A model generated the notes under the pieces. The model did not search any database. It had not been told where the DNA came from and was given only the letters and a program-made list of their open reading frames with translations. A stretch of 64,000 nt of DNA from Bryopsis sp. KO-2023 (lineage: Eukaryota > Chlorophyta > Ulvophyceae > Bryopsidales > Bryopsidaceae), in assembly GCA_030272585.1 (NCBI GenBank), contig BSYQ01000005.1, forward strand, positions 310,001 through 374,000, in the 5' to 3' direction. Positions within the stretch are counted from its first letter, which is position 1. Every line of letters starts with the position of its first letter. The position numbers and the translations under genes are program-made. Of this stretch, positions 1-11,100 are shown one piece after another.

Positions 1-1576
1 CAAACCCCTCAGAACCATCTCCAAAATACGACAACAAACGATTGCAAGGACCCAAACTCTTCGGAATCCCGTTTTTGATGCGTGCGTGGGGCGGAGTGAT
101 ATGGGCCGAGTGTCGACCCAGTTCACTCGACGTCGAAAGGAATGGATGGAAGAAATCCTGAGGTGGGCCCCGATCGCCAATGGTGAGTGTTTTCAATCGT
201 CCACAGAAACCATGTCTGCCTGGATCGAGGGGCTTTCCCATTGCTGCTTTTTTTTTCCGGCGGCGCTTAACGCTAGCGCTGCGCTGCATGGGTAGCGCAG
301 CACGCGAATCCGCAGCGCATCTTATTCGCGATCTGTTTCTGTTCATGCAGTGTGATCCGAAAGAGAAAAATAAGCCTCTTCCTGAGGGAAAAAAAAACAG
401 AGAGAGAAAAACACTGTCGGCATATCTTCTGTGTTTAGGCCACTCAGGATAAAAGCGAGCCCACCACCACGAGAATACTCCGAGAAACTGGAGTTGGCGG
501 ATGAAGATAAATGGAATGGGCAGGGGATATCCAGACAATATGCAAGGGGTGGGGGGAAATCCTCCAAAGGTGGCCCAAAACAGGCTGACCGAGCCAAGTT
601 TGATTTAGATGGATGTCGAGAATGAAGCAGAGGAGGAGGAGGACACCGACATGGATGGACCCACTTCGATCAAATCGAAAATAGCCTCTGCTGGCGACGC
701 TTCTGCCTCCATTGGCACTGCTGAACAACAATGGGGTCCAAGATCTCTGGGGATGCAACAAAGAAGAAGTCGAAATTGAGCGTTTGCAAGCAGTTTCCAC
801 TGAGTTCAGGAGGACAATTTGTCAAAATAAACACTTTGGGTATCTTTGATGATAAGAGAATCCCGTCGTACCTGTGAAGTGTATACTGGTTCCTAAAATA
901 AGACGAAAGGATTTAGTAGTGTCATTCAGACCATAAATCGATTCTATCGAAAAAGTTTTAAAATGAACATCCTCACTACAGTTGGTTTTGAAGATCCTTG
1001 GGAATGTAGGTCATGCATTGATCGAACAATAGTCAATCATGTTCTTTGCTGTTTTGTTGTGCCCCGTCGTTTTTGCTTCTGCCATCCACCAAAGAAAGAT
1101 CAAGAGCTTGAGGGATGACGTCTGAAGGTTGGATGCCCTTCGCACTCGAATGAAGTCATCCAATGAATGGATGACGAAGGATTTGCGGCTGGTCTGAGGA
1201 AGCTTGTTCAATCTTACTACTCGGACTCTCTCCAGGCAACAATCTGGATGTGGAAATCCTGCTGGTAATGCCCGATGGCATTTGGTCTGCGGTTCTGCAG
1301 TATGTGACCCAAGATGTGATGAGTCACCTGGATTTGCTCAAATATATGGACAGAATGTGCAACGAAATTATCGCTGGATGTCTCGCTCCCATGACAGCCG
1401 CCCGTGGGCACGATCTGTTTGAGATGGATGGGCCGTGCTTTCGGTGTGGACCAGGATCAAAGAAAAAAAATCTGCCCAACTTTTGTGGGGTTGCATCAAG
1501 TTTCATTTACATTGGGTTCCAGCTTGTTTGTACAGATCGCAATGAAATGTTGGTCTAGTTTTCTGGACATGTTTTT
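1..1576. other. Region without a recognised gene
   Basis: No ORF here matches a family I know. A short acidic ORF at 610-780 (+, 56 codons, Glu/Asp run near its start) and an ORF at 1250-1558 (+, containing MPDGIWSAVLQY, faintly F-box-like) are the only stretches that look more than random. A stretch near 1090-1195 reads as a charged helix but holds an in-frame TGA. I see no promoter or RNA gene. Confidence 0.4.
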
Positions 1577-1965
1577 TCATTTGCTTTTCTCTACAAGGTG
1601 CTGCTTCGATCTTTTGTACCACACTTTCGGTCTGGCTCCTCACTAGTGTGATTTGGCTGGAATACCTTCCTGTGGCCTGCCCATCCAGCTATTTGGAGAA
1701 CGCACTACCTGGCCAGAAACTCAAGGAGGGGCCTGAAACGGTGGTGCAACCATTCGAGCCATCAAAAAGTGGTTCAAGAGCACTGCCATCTGCTTTCAAT
1801 GGTGTCCAATGGGAATAGAGATAGGCCTTCTTTTTTCTAGGATAGAGCTAGGCCTTCTTTTGCTATGTCAGTATCTCTTTGTTTACAGTTCTGGTTGCAG
1901 GTGAAATTATGGTTGTTTTTTGTAAATGGTGGGGTGTGTGTTTTTTGAATCATTTTTCAATTTGC
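1577..1965 (+). pseudogene. Expansin-like 3' exon fragment (duplicon copy A)
   Basis: This stretch is the same sequence as 22840-23170 (+) and, inverted, 45150-45440. After an acceptor at about 1600 it reads CCFDLLYHTFGLAPH, which in copies B and C follows the expansin-like exons in phase and corresponds to the CCGDM-H-DLS part of an expansin barrel. Here the frame meets a TAG at once, and a 2-base deletion lies near 1707 relative to copy B. The upstream expansin exons seen in B and C are missing. It is a decayed duplicon remnant in front of the mosaic gene, not a gene. Confidence 0.5.
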
Positions 1966-2020
1966 AATTGGTGCATTTCCTCTGAACTCTCTCTCTCCCT
2001 TTCCTTTCCTTTCTCCCCAC

Positions 2021-2140
2021 AAGCCACGTGATTGACAGAAATCCAAAGGTCAAACTTCGCGACCCAGTGATGGGTATAAGACTTGCAAGGATAGTCCGTT
2101 TTCCATCTCTGGGTCGACCAGGTTACAACTTGGTCCAAAG
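2021..2140 (+). promoter_or_regulatory. Promoter-like leader of mosaic gene A
   Basis: A CACGTG hexamer lies at 2025-2030 and a TATA-like TATAAG at 2075-2080, followed by a GATAGTCCGTTTTCCATCTC block and then the ATG at 2141. The same order, nearly word for word, precedes genes B (23262-23405) and C (44890-45030, inverted). Between diverged copies this leader is as similar as the exons, which suggests function. In A only the right half of the inverted repeat that flanks TATA in B and C remains. Confidence 0.5.
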
Positions 2141-5100
2141 ATGATGAAGAAAGCCAAGATAGCCAAGATAGTGATTGGACTTGGACTTACTATCGCTGGC
2201 GCAACAAAAATCCACAAGATTCTTCGTAAGAGACGACAGAACCAGAACCAGAACGATCTTGATCAGGACGAGAACCACGCCAACAACCACGAACACGAGC
2301 GCGCCAAAGATGTGGACGCAGCAATCGAGGAAATCAGCTCAGCTGTGGGTTTGAGTCCAGCATAAGCCGAACCTGGAGGAAATTCTTTGGAATCCGCGGC
2401 TGTCGTAGGGTGGAACGTGCAGACGTGTCGATTTGCAGCTAACTCGACTTTTTCTTCTCAGGTCATTCAGGGGCGCAATCCAGACAAAGTGACTGCAAAG
2501 TCGCTGAATGTACAACTCGTAAGGGTCAGGTGCCAACCCGAATGTCGAATTTCCATAGGCGTTGATGGTTCCTGGGGCGTTTTCGACGCACGTGAATATG
2601 GGATCGCATGCCCTTTGATCGTGAACTTGTGTGGGTCGAAAGGGTCCCCCATCAACATGGCCCAAATGGTTGCACAAGGTAAATACATGCCATATTGTAG
2701 CATCCACACTTGCAACTTCGCATTTTGTTTTTTGTGGGTGAGGGTGAGAGGAAAGGAAACCTATGAACAGCTGTTGGCTACTCAGAATGGGGCAGAATAA
2801 TCCACAGTTGGCATTTCTGTGCATTTTTTGATTTTGAGAAGAAGCACATTTGCTTGCTCCACAGGGAAAGGCTTTGGAGCCAACTCGTTGTCCTCTGGTT
2901 TGACTGCGATGGAGTTTTTCTTCCATACGGTGACTAGAAGAGAGGATTTGGTCAATACCGTCGTCAAGCTAAATCCAATCCAACTGCAAAGCTCCTGGCA
3001 GGTACACATTGAAATGAGTGTTTTGATTTGAAGCAAATTTGCTGCAAGGGTCAAAGCTCAATTGTTTTTGCTCATCGAATCAGTGCATGGATTGCGATGA
3101 ACCGGATGAACTTTCCATTCCCGTCTGCATGAGGAACTCAAGAGTGGAGTGTGGATACGAGGATCTTGGAAATTCATCCAGGCTCGTGGTGACCCCACTC
3201 GCAGATCGGTGTTATGGGACACTTATGGATGTGATCCATCTCAACCCCGGCGGAGCTTCAGAAGGGTAAGAAAAAAAATGGAAAGGTCAAAACGTCCAAA
3301 AACAAAAGAAAGCACGTTCCAACACATTTTCTGTTCTCCCCCAGGCCCGCTGGAATGGGAAAGATGAAGAATGTTGCCAAGGCATTGGCTCGTCAGGGCG
3401 TCGTCTTCAACTGTTGGGACGCTCTGGACTACTTGACAACGGCGAACTTCTTCCGAGGACTTATCTCTTTTAGAGCATGGGCTTGTTCCGATGGGTTCAA
3501 AAGGATACATCTTGAGGTTGGACAATCGACCTCTTGGCGGATCCCTGCTGTGCTTAGTTCAATATCTGGACGGTTGTTTCACTTAAAGGTTTCGTTTTCT
3601 CCCACCAGGTGCTGTCTGTGGCGGCGCAACGAGTCCTCGAGCTGAAGCTTGCAGCGGACGATAAACTCAAGACAGTCGTGTTTGAGGGATCAGTGCGACC
3701 CTGCTGCAACGCTTTTATCGCGATGAATCGTGGATCCGCCGGTGAGCGCCATTATCTGGACGTTTTTAAAGTTTCCAGAGAAGTTTCGTAGCCAGAATCG
3801 AATTCAAGCAGAGAGCCTCCACCTGTCGAATGTCAGCAAGAGCCAAGAAAAATCCCCACCAGAAATATGTCATGTGTGCCACCCTGAATGGATCCACAGC
3901 CACTTCTCGATTAACGATGGAGAGTACGTCTGTAGGAGTGTCATTGGTGGATGAACATGGCGCTTCGCAAGTGCAGGCACTGTACAAACTTCTTCAATCC
4001 CGCCTCGAATCGCCCCCAGCTGCAACCTCCCAACAAGAGACCCGCAACGATAGAGTTCAGGAGGGAGCCGTCCTGTTGCTGGCGACCTGGGCAAAACACT
4101 GGCTCCCTGAAGACCCCAGGTTGATCGACACCCTGGGGACACCCTTGGAAGCTGTCCAGAAGGCGGCGGCGGGCTGCCTGTCTCCACGGGTCAAGAAGCT
4201 CCAGGAGGATCCTGATTATGTCGTGAGTGTGATCGAGAAGCTGAAGATCAGATCGACGGTAGGAGCGTCATATGGAGACAGGCGGGGTGCCGCCTACGGA
4301 ATTGATGGTGTGATCGAGGGACTGGGGCTCAGTGCTTTGAAGAATTTCGGAGTCATGGATGCTTTGAAGGTAGGGCTGTTCATCGGAATGGGGCCACGCG
4401 CATGGACGATTCGTTCCTTTCATATTCGATATCTCCACGATACTCTGGGTTTCTTTTCGTCATTTTTTTGTTAGATTCTTGTTTTGCTCTCTCAACGTTG
4501 GGCTAGAATCAACATGTGGAAAGCCGGGTTTCGACGTTGAATCACATTGCTTTTCTTTTTCTCGAAATCACACCTCCCTTGATGAATCTTTTTCCCCGTG
4601 CTTTTTTCTTCTTTCCATCGCAGAAATTTGTCGAGGACAAGTCTGATGCCAAGATCCGAGAAGGAGCTATCCTTGCATTCGAATGTCTGTGTGATCGATT
4701 GGAGAAACTGTTTGAGCCCTTTGTCATCAGCATTCTTCCCTTGGTGTTGACATGTTTTGGCGATCCCGCCCTTCCTGTCCGAGAGGCCACCGTCGACGCT
4801 GCCAGAGCAATCATGAGAAATCTGTCAGCCCAAGGTGAGGCATTCCGACGATTTCCTGCTTTATAAATGGATTTCATAAAAAAGTCAAAACTGCTTTAAT
4901 TCAGGAAAGTTGGACCTCGCTAGGGGGGTGTGCATCTGGATATTTTGATGAAAGAAATGTATTTTTGTGAATTCGGCACCATTTTTAGGTAGTATGAATC
5001 TAGGAGTTATTTCTTGATGCCGCGGAAAGAATGACGCTGATTATTCCTTTTTAACATTTTCAAGGTGTGAAGCTTGTGCTGCCATCGTTGCTCAAGGGGC

Positions 5101-8100
5101 TGAGCGATTCGGTTTGGAGAACCAAACGGGGGGGTATCCAGCTTCTGGGTACAATGGCATGGTGTGCTCCAAAGCAGTTGTCCAGTTGCTTGCCAACCAT
5201 TGTCCCAAAACTGAGTCAAGTGCTCTCGGACCCACATCAAAAAGTTCAAAAGGCTACACAATTGGCACTCGAGGAGGTATGCTCTAAAAATTGTTTAATA
5301 AAAATGAAAAAATAATTTTTGGATGAGACTGCAATAGAGGTCGAGGATTTTTTTCGTCTGTCGGTTGGTCTTCTTCCTTTTTCTTTTTGGGCCTACAACT
5401 GTTAGTTGATGAACCATCCAGAGCTGATATTCGTACACATAGATATATTTGTTTGCAAATTGGGGAGTTTGCAATCTGACAGACTGGGTGCGCCACCAGG
5501 TTGGTGCCACGATCAGAAATCCAGAGGTGCAGGAGCTCGTCCCATCGTTGCTGAGTTCCATTGCCCAGCCAAACAAATTCACCAGGGATTGCTTGCAGAA
5601 GCTGCTGGACGCCGTGTTCGTTAACACCATCGATGCCCCCAGTCTGGCTCCGATCATCAAGGACAGAAGCGGAGAAGTTGAAAAACGAGCTTCACGGATC
5701 GTCCAGAATCTTTGCAAGCTCGTCGATGATCCCAAGGTCTGACTGAGTATATCCTTGTCACCGTCGTTTGATTGCACACCTCGTCTGCAAGCTTTCAATC
5801 CTTATTTTATCAAATTCCTTGGTGAAAGCTCTTCATCCCGCCAGGTCCCTGTGCTGTTTATGTAGGATATGGCACCGTACGTTACTCTGCTTGTCCCTGA
5901 GCTTCAAAAAACAATTGTGGACCCGCTTCCAGCTGGTCCATCTGCAGATGTCAGGGCTCAAGCGTCCAAGGGTTTGGGATCGTTGATGGGCGACATGGGC
6001 AGAGATGCCCTTCAGGATGTCATGCCTTGGTTGATCGTGACACTCAAGTCGAAAGGCTCCAGTGTGGAGCGGTCCGGGGCCGCTCAAGTGAGGTTCACAC
6101 TCTCTGCATGCCCAGCAAAAGAGAATTCTACTATTGGTCCCGGATCCTGAGTTTCTTTTGACAGCTTTGATGGCTGCAAAGTGTTGTTTAAGACCTGGTG
6201 ATCAATGAAAGGAGTGCTTGTGCAGGCGCTGGCCGAAGTTCTTGCTGCGTATGGAACATCCTACTTCGAAAGCTTTCTCCCTCAGATCCTGGAGGATTGT
6301 CGAGCTCCGACGGCGGCCATACGCGAAGATGACATCACCCTGTTCATATTTTTGCCTTTTTCCGTGTGCGACACATTCCAAACCCATCTGGATGCTGTCC
6401 TCCCTCTCATTTTGGATAGGGGAGACGAAAACGAGGGCGTTCGAGAAGCAGCCATGCCAGCAGGGAAAACTCTGGTGGATGTGTATGCCGACTCTTCGAT
6501 GGTGTTGATTCTGCCTGCTGTGGAGGAGGGCCTTTCAAACGACAACTGGAGGATTAGCAAGAGCTCTGTGGAGCTCCTTGGCAACTTGTTCTATAAGGTA
6601 GCCCTTTTGTTGGATGGGGAAAATGGAGTGGGTGTCCTTTCAAGCAGCATGGAGCTCTGGCTTTGAAATTTTGTTGCCTGGAATGCCTTGGAAACCCTGA
6701 AGTGCCCGCTTTCTTTTGGCAGGTTGCTGGAACATGTGGAAAGACTCAAGTCGATGGGTACTCTGATGACGAAGGCATTGCAGTTGAAAGCTACAGCGCT
6801 GCCATCGTTCATTCCCTCGGAATGGAGCGCCGAAACGACGTGTTGGCCAAACTCTACGTGGCCAGACCAGATGTTCAATACTACGTGCGATCAGCTTCCC
6901 TCCACATCTGGAAGACAGTGGTGGTCAACACTCCGAAGACCCTAGGGGAGATTTTGCCTGCATTGATGGACTACATGATAGAGACATTGGCGCACAGTGG
7001 AGAGGATGGACGACTGTCCGCAGGTCGGTGCCTTGGTGAATTGGTCAGGAAAATGGGGGAGAGGCCTCTCCCTTGGGTGTTGCCCAGCATTCTGCCCATT
7101 CTCAAGGGTGGAACGGAGTCCGAGAGTCCTGCGACAAGGCAAGGGGTTTGTTACGGTCTCTCGGAGGTTTTGGATGATCTGACGAGGTCGCAATTGACGG
7201 ATCACCTGCCCATGGTGTTGCCTGCGATACAAGCCACTCTATGTGACCAGGATCCTGAGGTAAAAAAATGTCTTTTAAAAATGCATGGGAGCAGTCTTCC
7301 GAAAGCTGCAGTTTCGGAACGGGTAGAAGTAATGGGCATTGATCACATCATATCATATTCAAGCTGAAACACATGCTGTGGAAAAGACAGTTTTAAACCG
7401 AGAGCAACTGTGGCTGGTGGTTGATAAGGTCCGTGAGGCGGCGGCTGGAGCTTTTAATGCCCTTTTCAAGGCAGGTGCTGGTTCTGTCGTGGATACCATC
7501 GTTCCAGCGCTTTTGGCACAGCTTCAATCAGACAGTGGAAATTCTCAGGCCTTGGAAGGTCTTCAAGTGATTCTGAGCGTAAGACCTCAAACGCTGAACT
7601 CCATGGTTCCAAGGCTGCTGCACAAACCCATCTCAGTCACAAATCTTCAAGCCTTGTGGGCCCTGGCGAGTGCTGCAGGGGCATCCCTGCAAGCACATTT
7701 GCCCACCATTCTGCCGGCTGTTTTGTCACTGGCCAGCATGGAAAGCGGGAAACCTGTGGAGGAAGCAGCAAAGGTTGCTGCAAGACAGGTGGCCTTGTCA
7801 GAAGAAGCGACCTCGATTCTCATTGCTGAGTTGCTGAAGGGGCTGGAGGATTTGACCAGGTGCCTCTGCTCAGCAGAGTTGGTCAAAACTCTGTGCAGCG
7901 ATGCCAAGGTGGATGTTTCGGAGCGCACCCCGGAGCTCATCACAGCACTGGTGCCATTGCTTGCGGAAGACAACGAAATTGTGGTGAAGACTTGTTGGAC
8001 TGCCCTGGAGTCGGTCACTGCAACCATCCCCAAGGACACGCAGCCCTCTTTTTTGCGTTGCCTGAAAGATGCGGTTGCGAGTGCCAGGGACAAAGAGAGG

Positions 8101-11100
8101 AGGAAGATGACCAGGGAGGAGATTTTGGTGCATGGGTTCTGCTTGCCTAAGGGGTTAGGTCCAGTCTTGCAGATCTACCTCCAAGGAGTGTTGCAGGTAT
8201 TTTTGAGTGTGGACAAACCCGTTTGTCATTTTTTGAATTGGTTCGATGCTGTTGGGATTTAACCTTTGTGGAGGATGACTGAGAGTAAGGCTTTGTTTAC
8301 AGGGAAGTTCAGCTGATCTCCGTGAGCTCGCTACAGAGGGTTTGGGAGAGCTCGTCGAGCTGACCAGCACCAAAATGCTGAGGCCATTCGTTGTTCAAAT
8401 CACTGGTCCGCTCATCAGGATCATGGGTGATAGATTCCCCTGGCAAATCAAGCTTGCCATCCTCACAACGCTGGGGTTGCTGATCAACAAAGCGGGAGAC
8501 GGACTCGAGGCATTCGTCCCTCAGCTGCAAACCACTTTCTTGAAATGTCTACAGGACCCCACTCCAAACGTCCGAGACCAGGCTGCCGAGAATCTAGGTC
8601 AAGTGACTCGCATGAGTCCCAGAGTTGATCAATTGGCAGCGGATCTGTCAGGCGACGCTGCGCGAAGTGAGCCTGCGGTTCGCAGGTCGTACCTAGCAGC
8701 TCTCCTCATGAGGGGAATGTTTCAAACCAGCGGGGACAGGATCAACCCTGCAGTGTTGTCTAAAACTGGCCACGAAATCGTTGCTTTGCTGTCTTCGATG
8801 GGAGAGGAAGAAAGCGACATTGTGGCTGTGGTCTCCTGCTTGTATGGAATGCGAGCCCTGGTGGCCGTGCTTCAAGCAGCAGCAGACGTGAAGAGGGAGT
8901 ACGTTGACGGCGACAAATTTGTCCTCACACTGCGGGCGATCATAGACGTCAACTTGTGCAAGCTCCTCAGCCGTGATGCTCCCCTCTTCAACTCTATCGT
9001 TTCTGATCTTTTCCCCAGAATCAAAACGCCAGGAGCGGATATTAACCTGTTGGTGCAAGCCATGAAAAAGCAGTGCGCCCTGCACAGCTGGCAAGCAACG
9101 GAGTATTTCATCATGAAGGTGGGCTTCCTCGCAGGAAATATATATTCCTTTTGTGAATGTGATGAGCGAGAAGATAAGCTTTTTGCGATTGTGTGGTTGG
9201 ACGCAGACGATACAGCTCCACGAGATTGTTGTTGGCCACCACGGTGTCATGCTTGTCGGCCAGCCGTTCTCTGGCAAGTCGAGCTCCATCAAGGTGTTGT
9301 CCGGCGCTCTGACTGAATTAAGCGAGCAAGGAGTGAAGGACGTCCGTTTCGATGACGTCCAAACACTGGTTTTGCATCCCAAGTCTGCCACCATGCCGCA
9401 AATGTGTGGCGAAACAGACAAGGCTACCCAGGAGTGGAAGGATGGGGTAGTGGCAGTTACTTTCAGGCAGCTGGAATCCGACCCTTCTCCTGGCAGGAAA
9501 CTCTGCGTGCTGGACCGTCCTAGGACTGTGGATGCCGTCTGGATTGAAAACATGAACGCTGTTTTGGACAATAACAAGGAGCTCTGCTTGCCTAACTCTG
9601 AGATGTCGGCAACGACGTCAATGATCTTTGAAGTCAGGAATTTGACTGTTGCGTCACCCACCACAGTCTCCAGGTACTTCCAGCGGAAATCCAGCAATCG
9701 CCAACAGTGCATTTCACGACCAGTTTATTTTACTGTGAGCCAATCAACAAGCAGTCGCACTTTTCTTTCCATACAGATGCGGCATGGTGTATCTGGAGCC
9801 TCACCAACTCGGCTGGAGGCACTTGCTGACATCGTGGATGAACACACTGCCGCAATCAACTTTGGGACAGACTCGAATCGATCGAATTGGCCAGCTCTTC
9901 AGCTGGCTGCTCCCATGCTGTTTGAGGTTTTTAAGAAAGGAGACCAAAGAAGTATCCGCAACCGAAGATATCCATGTTGCACGTACAGCCATGAACACTA
10001 TTGTTTCCATTTTGGATGAGTTGCAGTCATCAGAGGAAGAGGACGCAGCTAAACCAGCCGGTAAAATTGCCATCCGTGTAAAATTACCCAGGGTTGGAAC
10101 AAAGGGAACCTTGTATGACGCACCTTTTCCTTGCCTGGTCCATCCGCTTTTTCTGAAACAGTTTGGACTGGTGTTCTTTTCAGGTGCACATTTCCCCAAC
10201 GACAAGAAGCTGTTGTGGATAGACAGGATGTTGCTTTTTTCGTTCGTGTGGTCAGTTGGGTGCGGCACTAACGATCAAGGCAGAAAGAAATTCAACAAGC
10301 TTTTCCGAGAACTTTCTGGAGGAAAGCTCGTTCCAGGGTATGAAGAAGTGATAGGGGAACCCGTCGGAATCTGTTGCCCACTCACGCCTGACACGCAGGA
10401 AACCACAGTGTATGACTACGTCTTCAACAAGGAAACGTCCAATTGGCAGCTGTGGACGGATACACCCACAGATATGGTCATCCCTGCTTGGGCACAATTT
10501 TCCAATATTATTGTGCTCATCAACGACTCGGCGAGGTAGAAAAAAGCGATATTTCGATGTTCTTGGCACCTGTTGGCTTGAGTATTTCATTCTCTGAAGT
10601 GTCGATATTTTTGTGATGGCTCAGGTACCTTGCCATCCAACATAGTCAGCCCCTCCTCATCAGGGAAGCCCCACGGGCAAAGGATATCAAGGAAAGAGGG
10701 GAGAACTCGAACGAGCATTCCCCATATGCGAACGTTTGTCAATCGCTGTTCGAGAAGCAAAAGCTGATCTTCCCGCTGCTGCTGTGTGTGAACATGAATA
10801 ACCTGGTGGAGGATATGGGACCTAAGTTCATTGAGCCCAACCACAAAGACCCTGATCTGTTGAACGAGGCGTCAGCTCGGGAACAACATTCTGCTGAGAT
10901 TGAAGAATTGGAGCACAAACATGCAAATGTCCAGAGCGTGCACGCAATATGTGACATAATCCCTTCAAAGAGAGCCAATAAACTTGAAAGAAATGGGATG
11001 GACAGTCATGAACTCAGCCTTGCTCTTCAGTTGAAGAAACCTGAAAAGGTTGAATCTGGAAAGAGAGCAATTCAAGTGGAAAAGAGGGAAGTACAAGTTG

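Noticed and set aside
2339..2926. Minus-strand ORF of 195 codons
   Set aside because: It lies over the RPC1 exons and their introns, which read clearly on the + strand.
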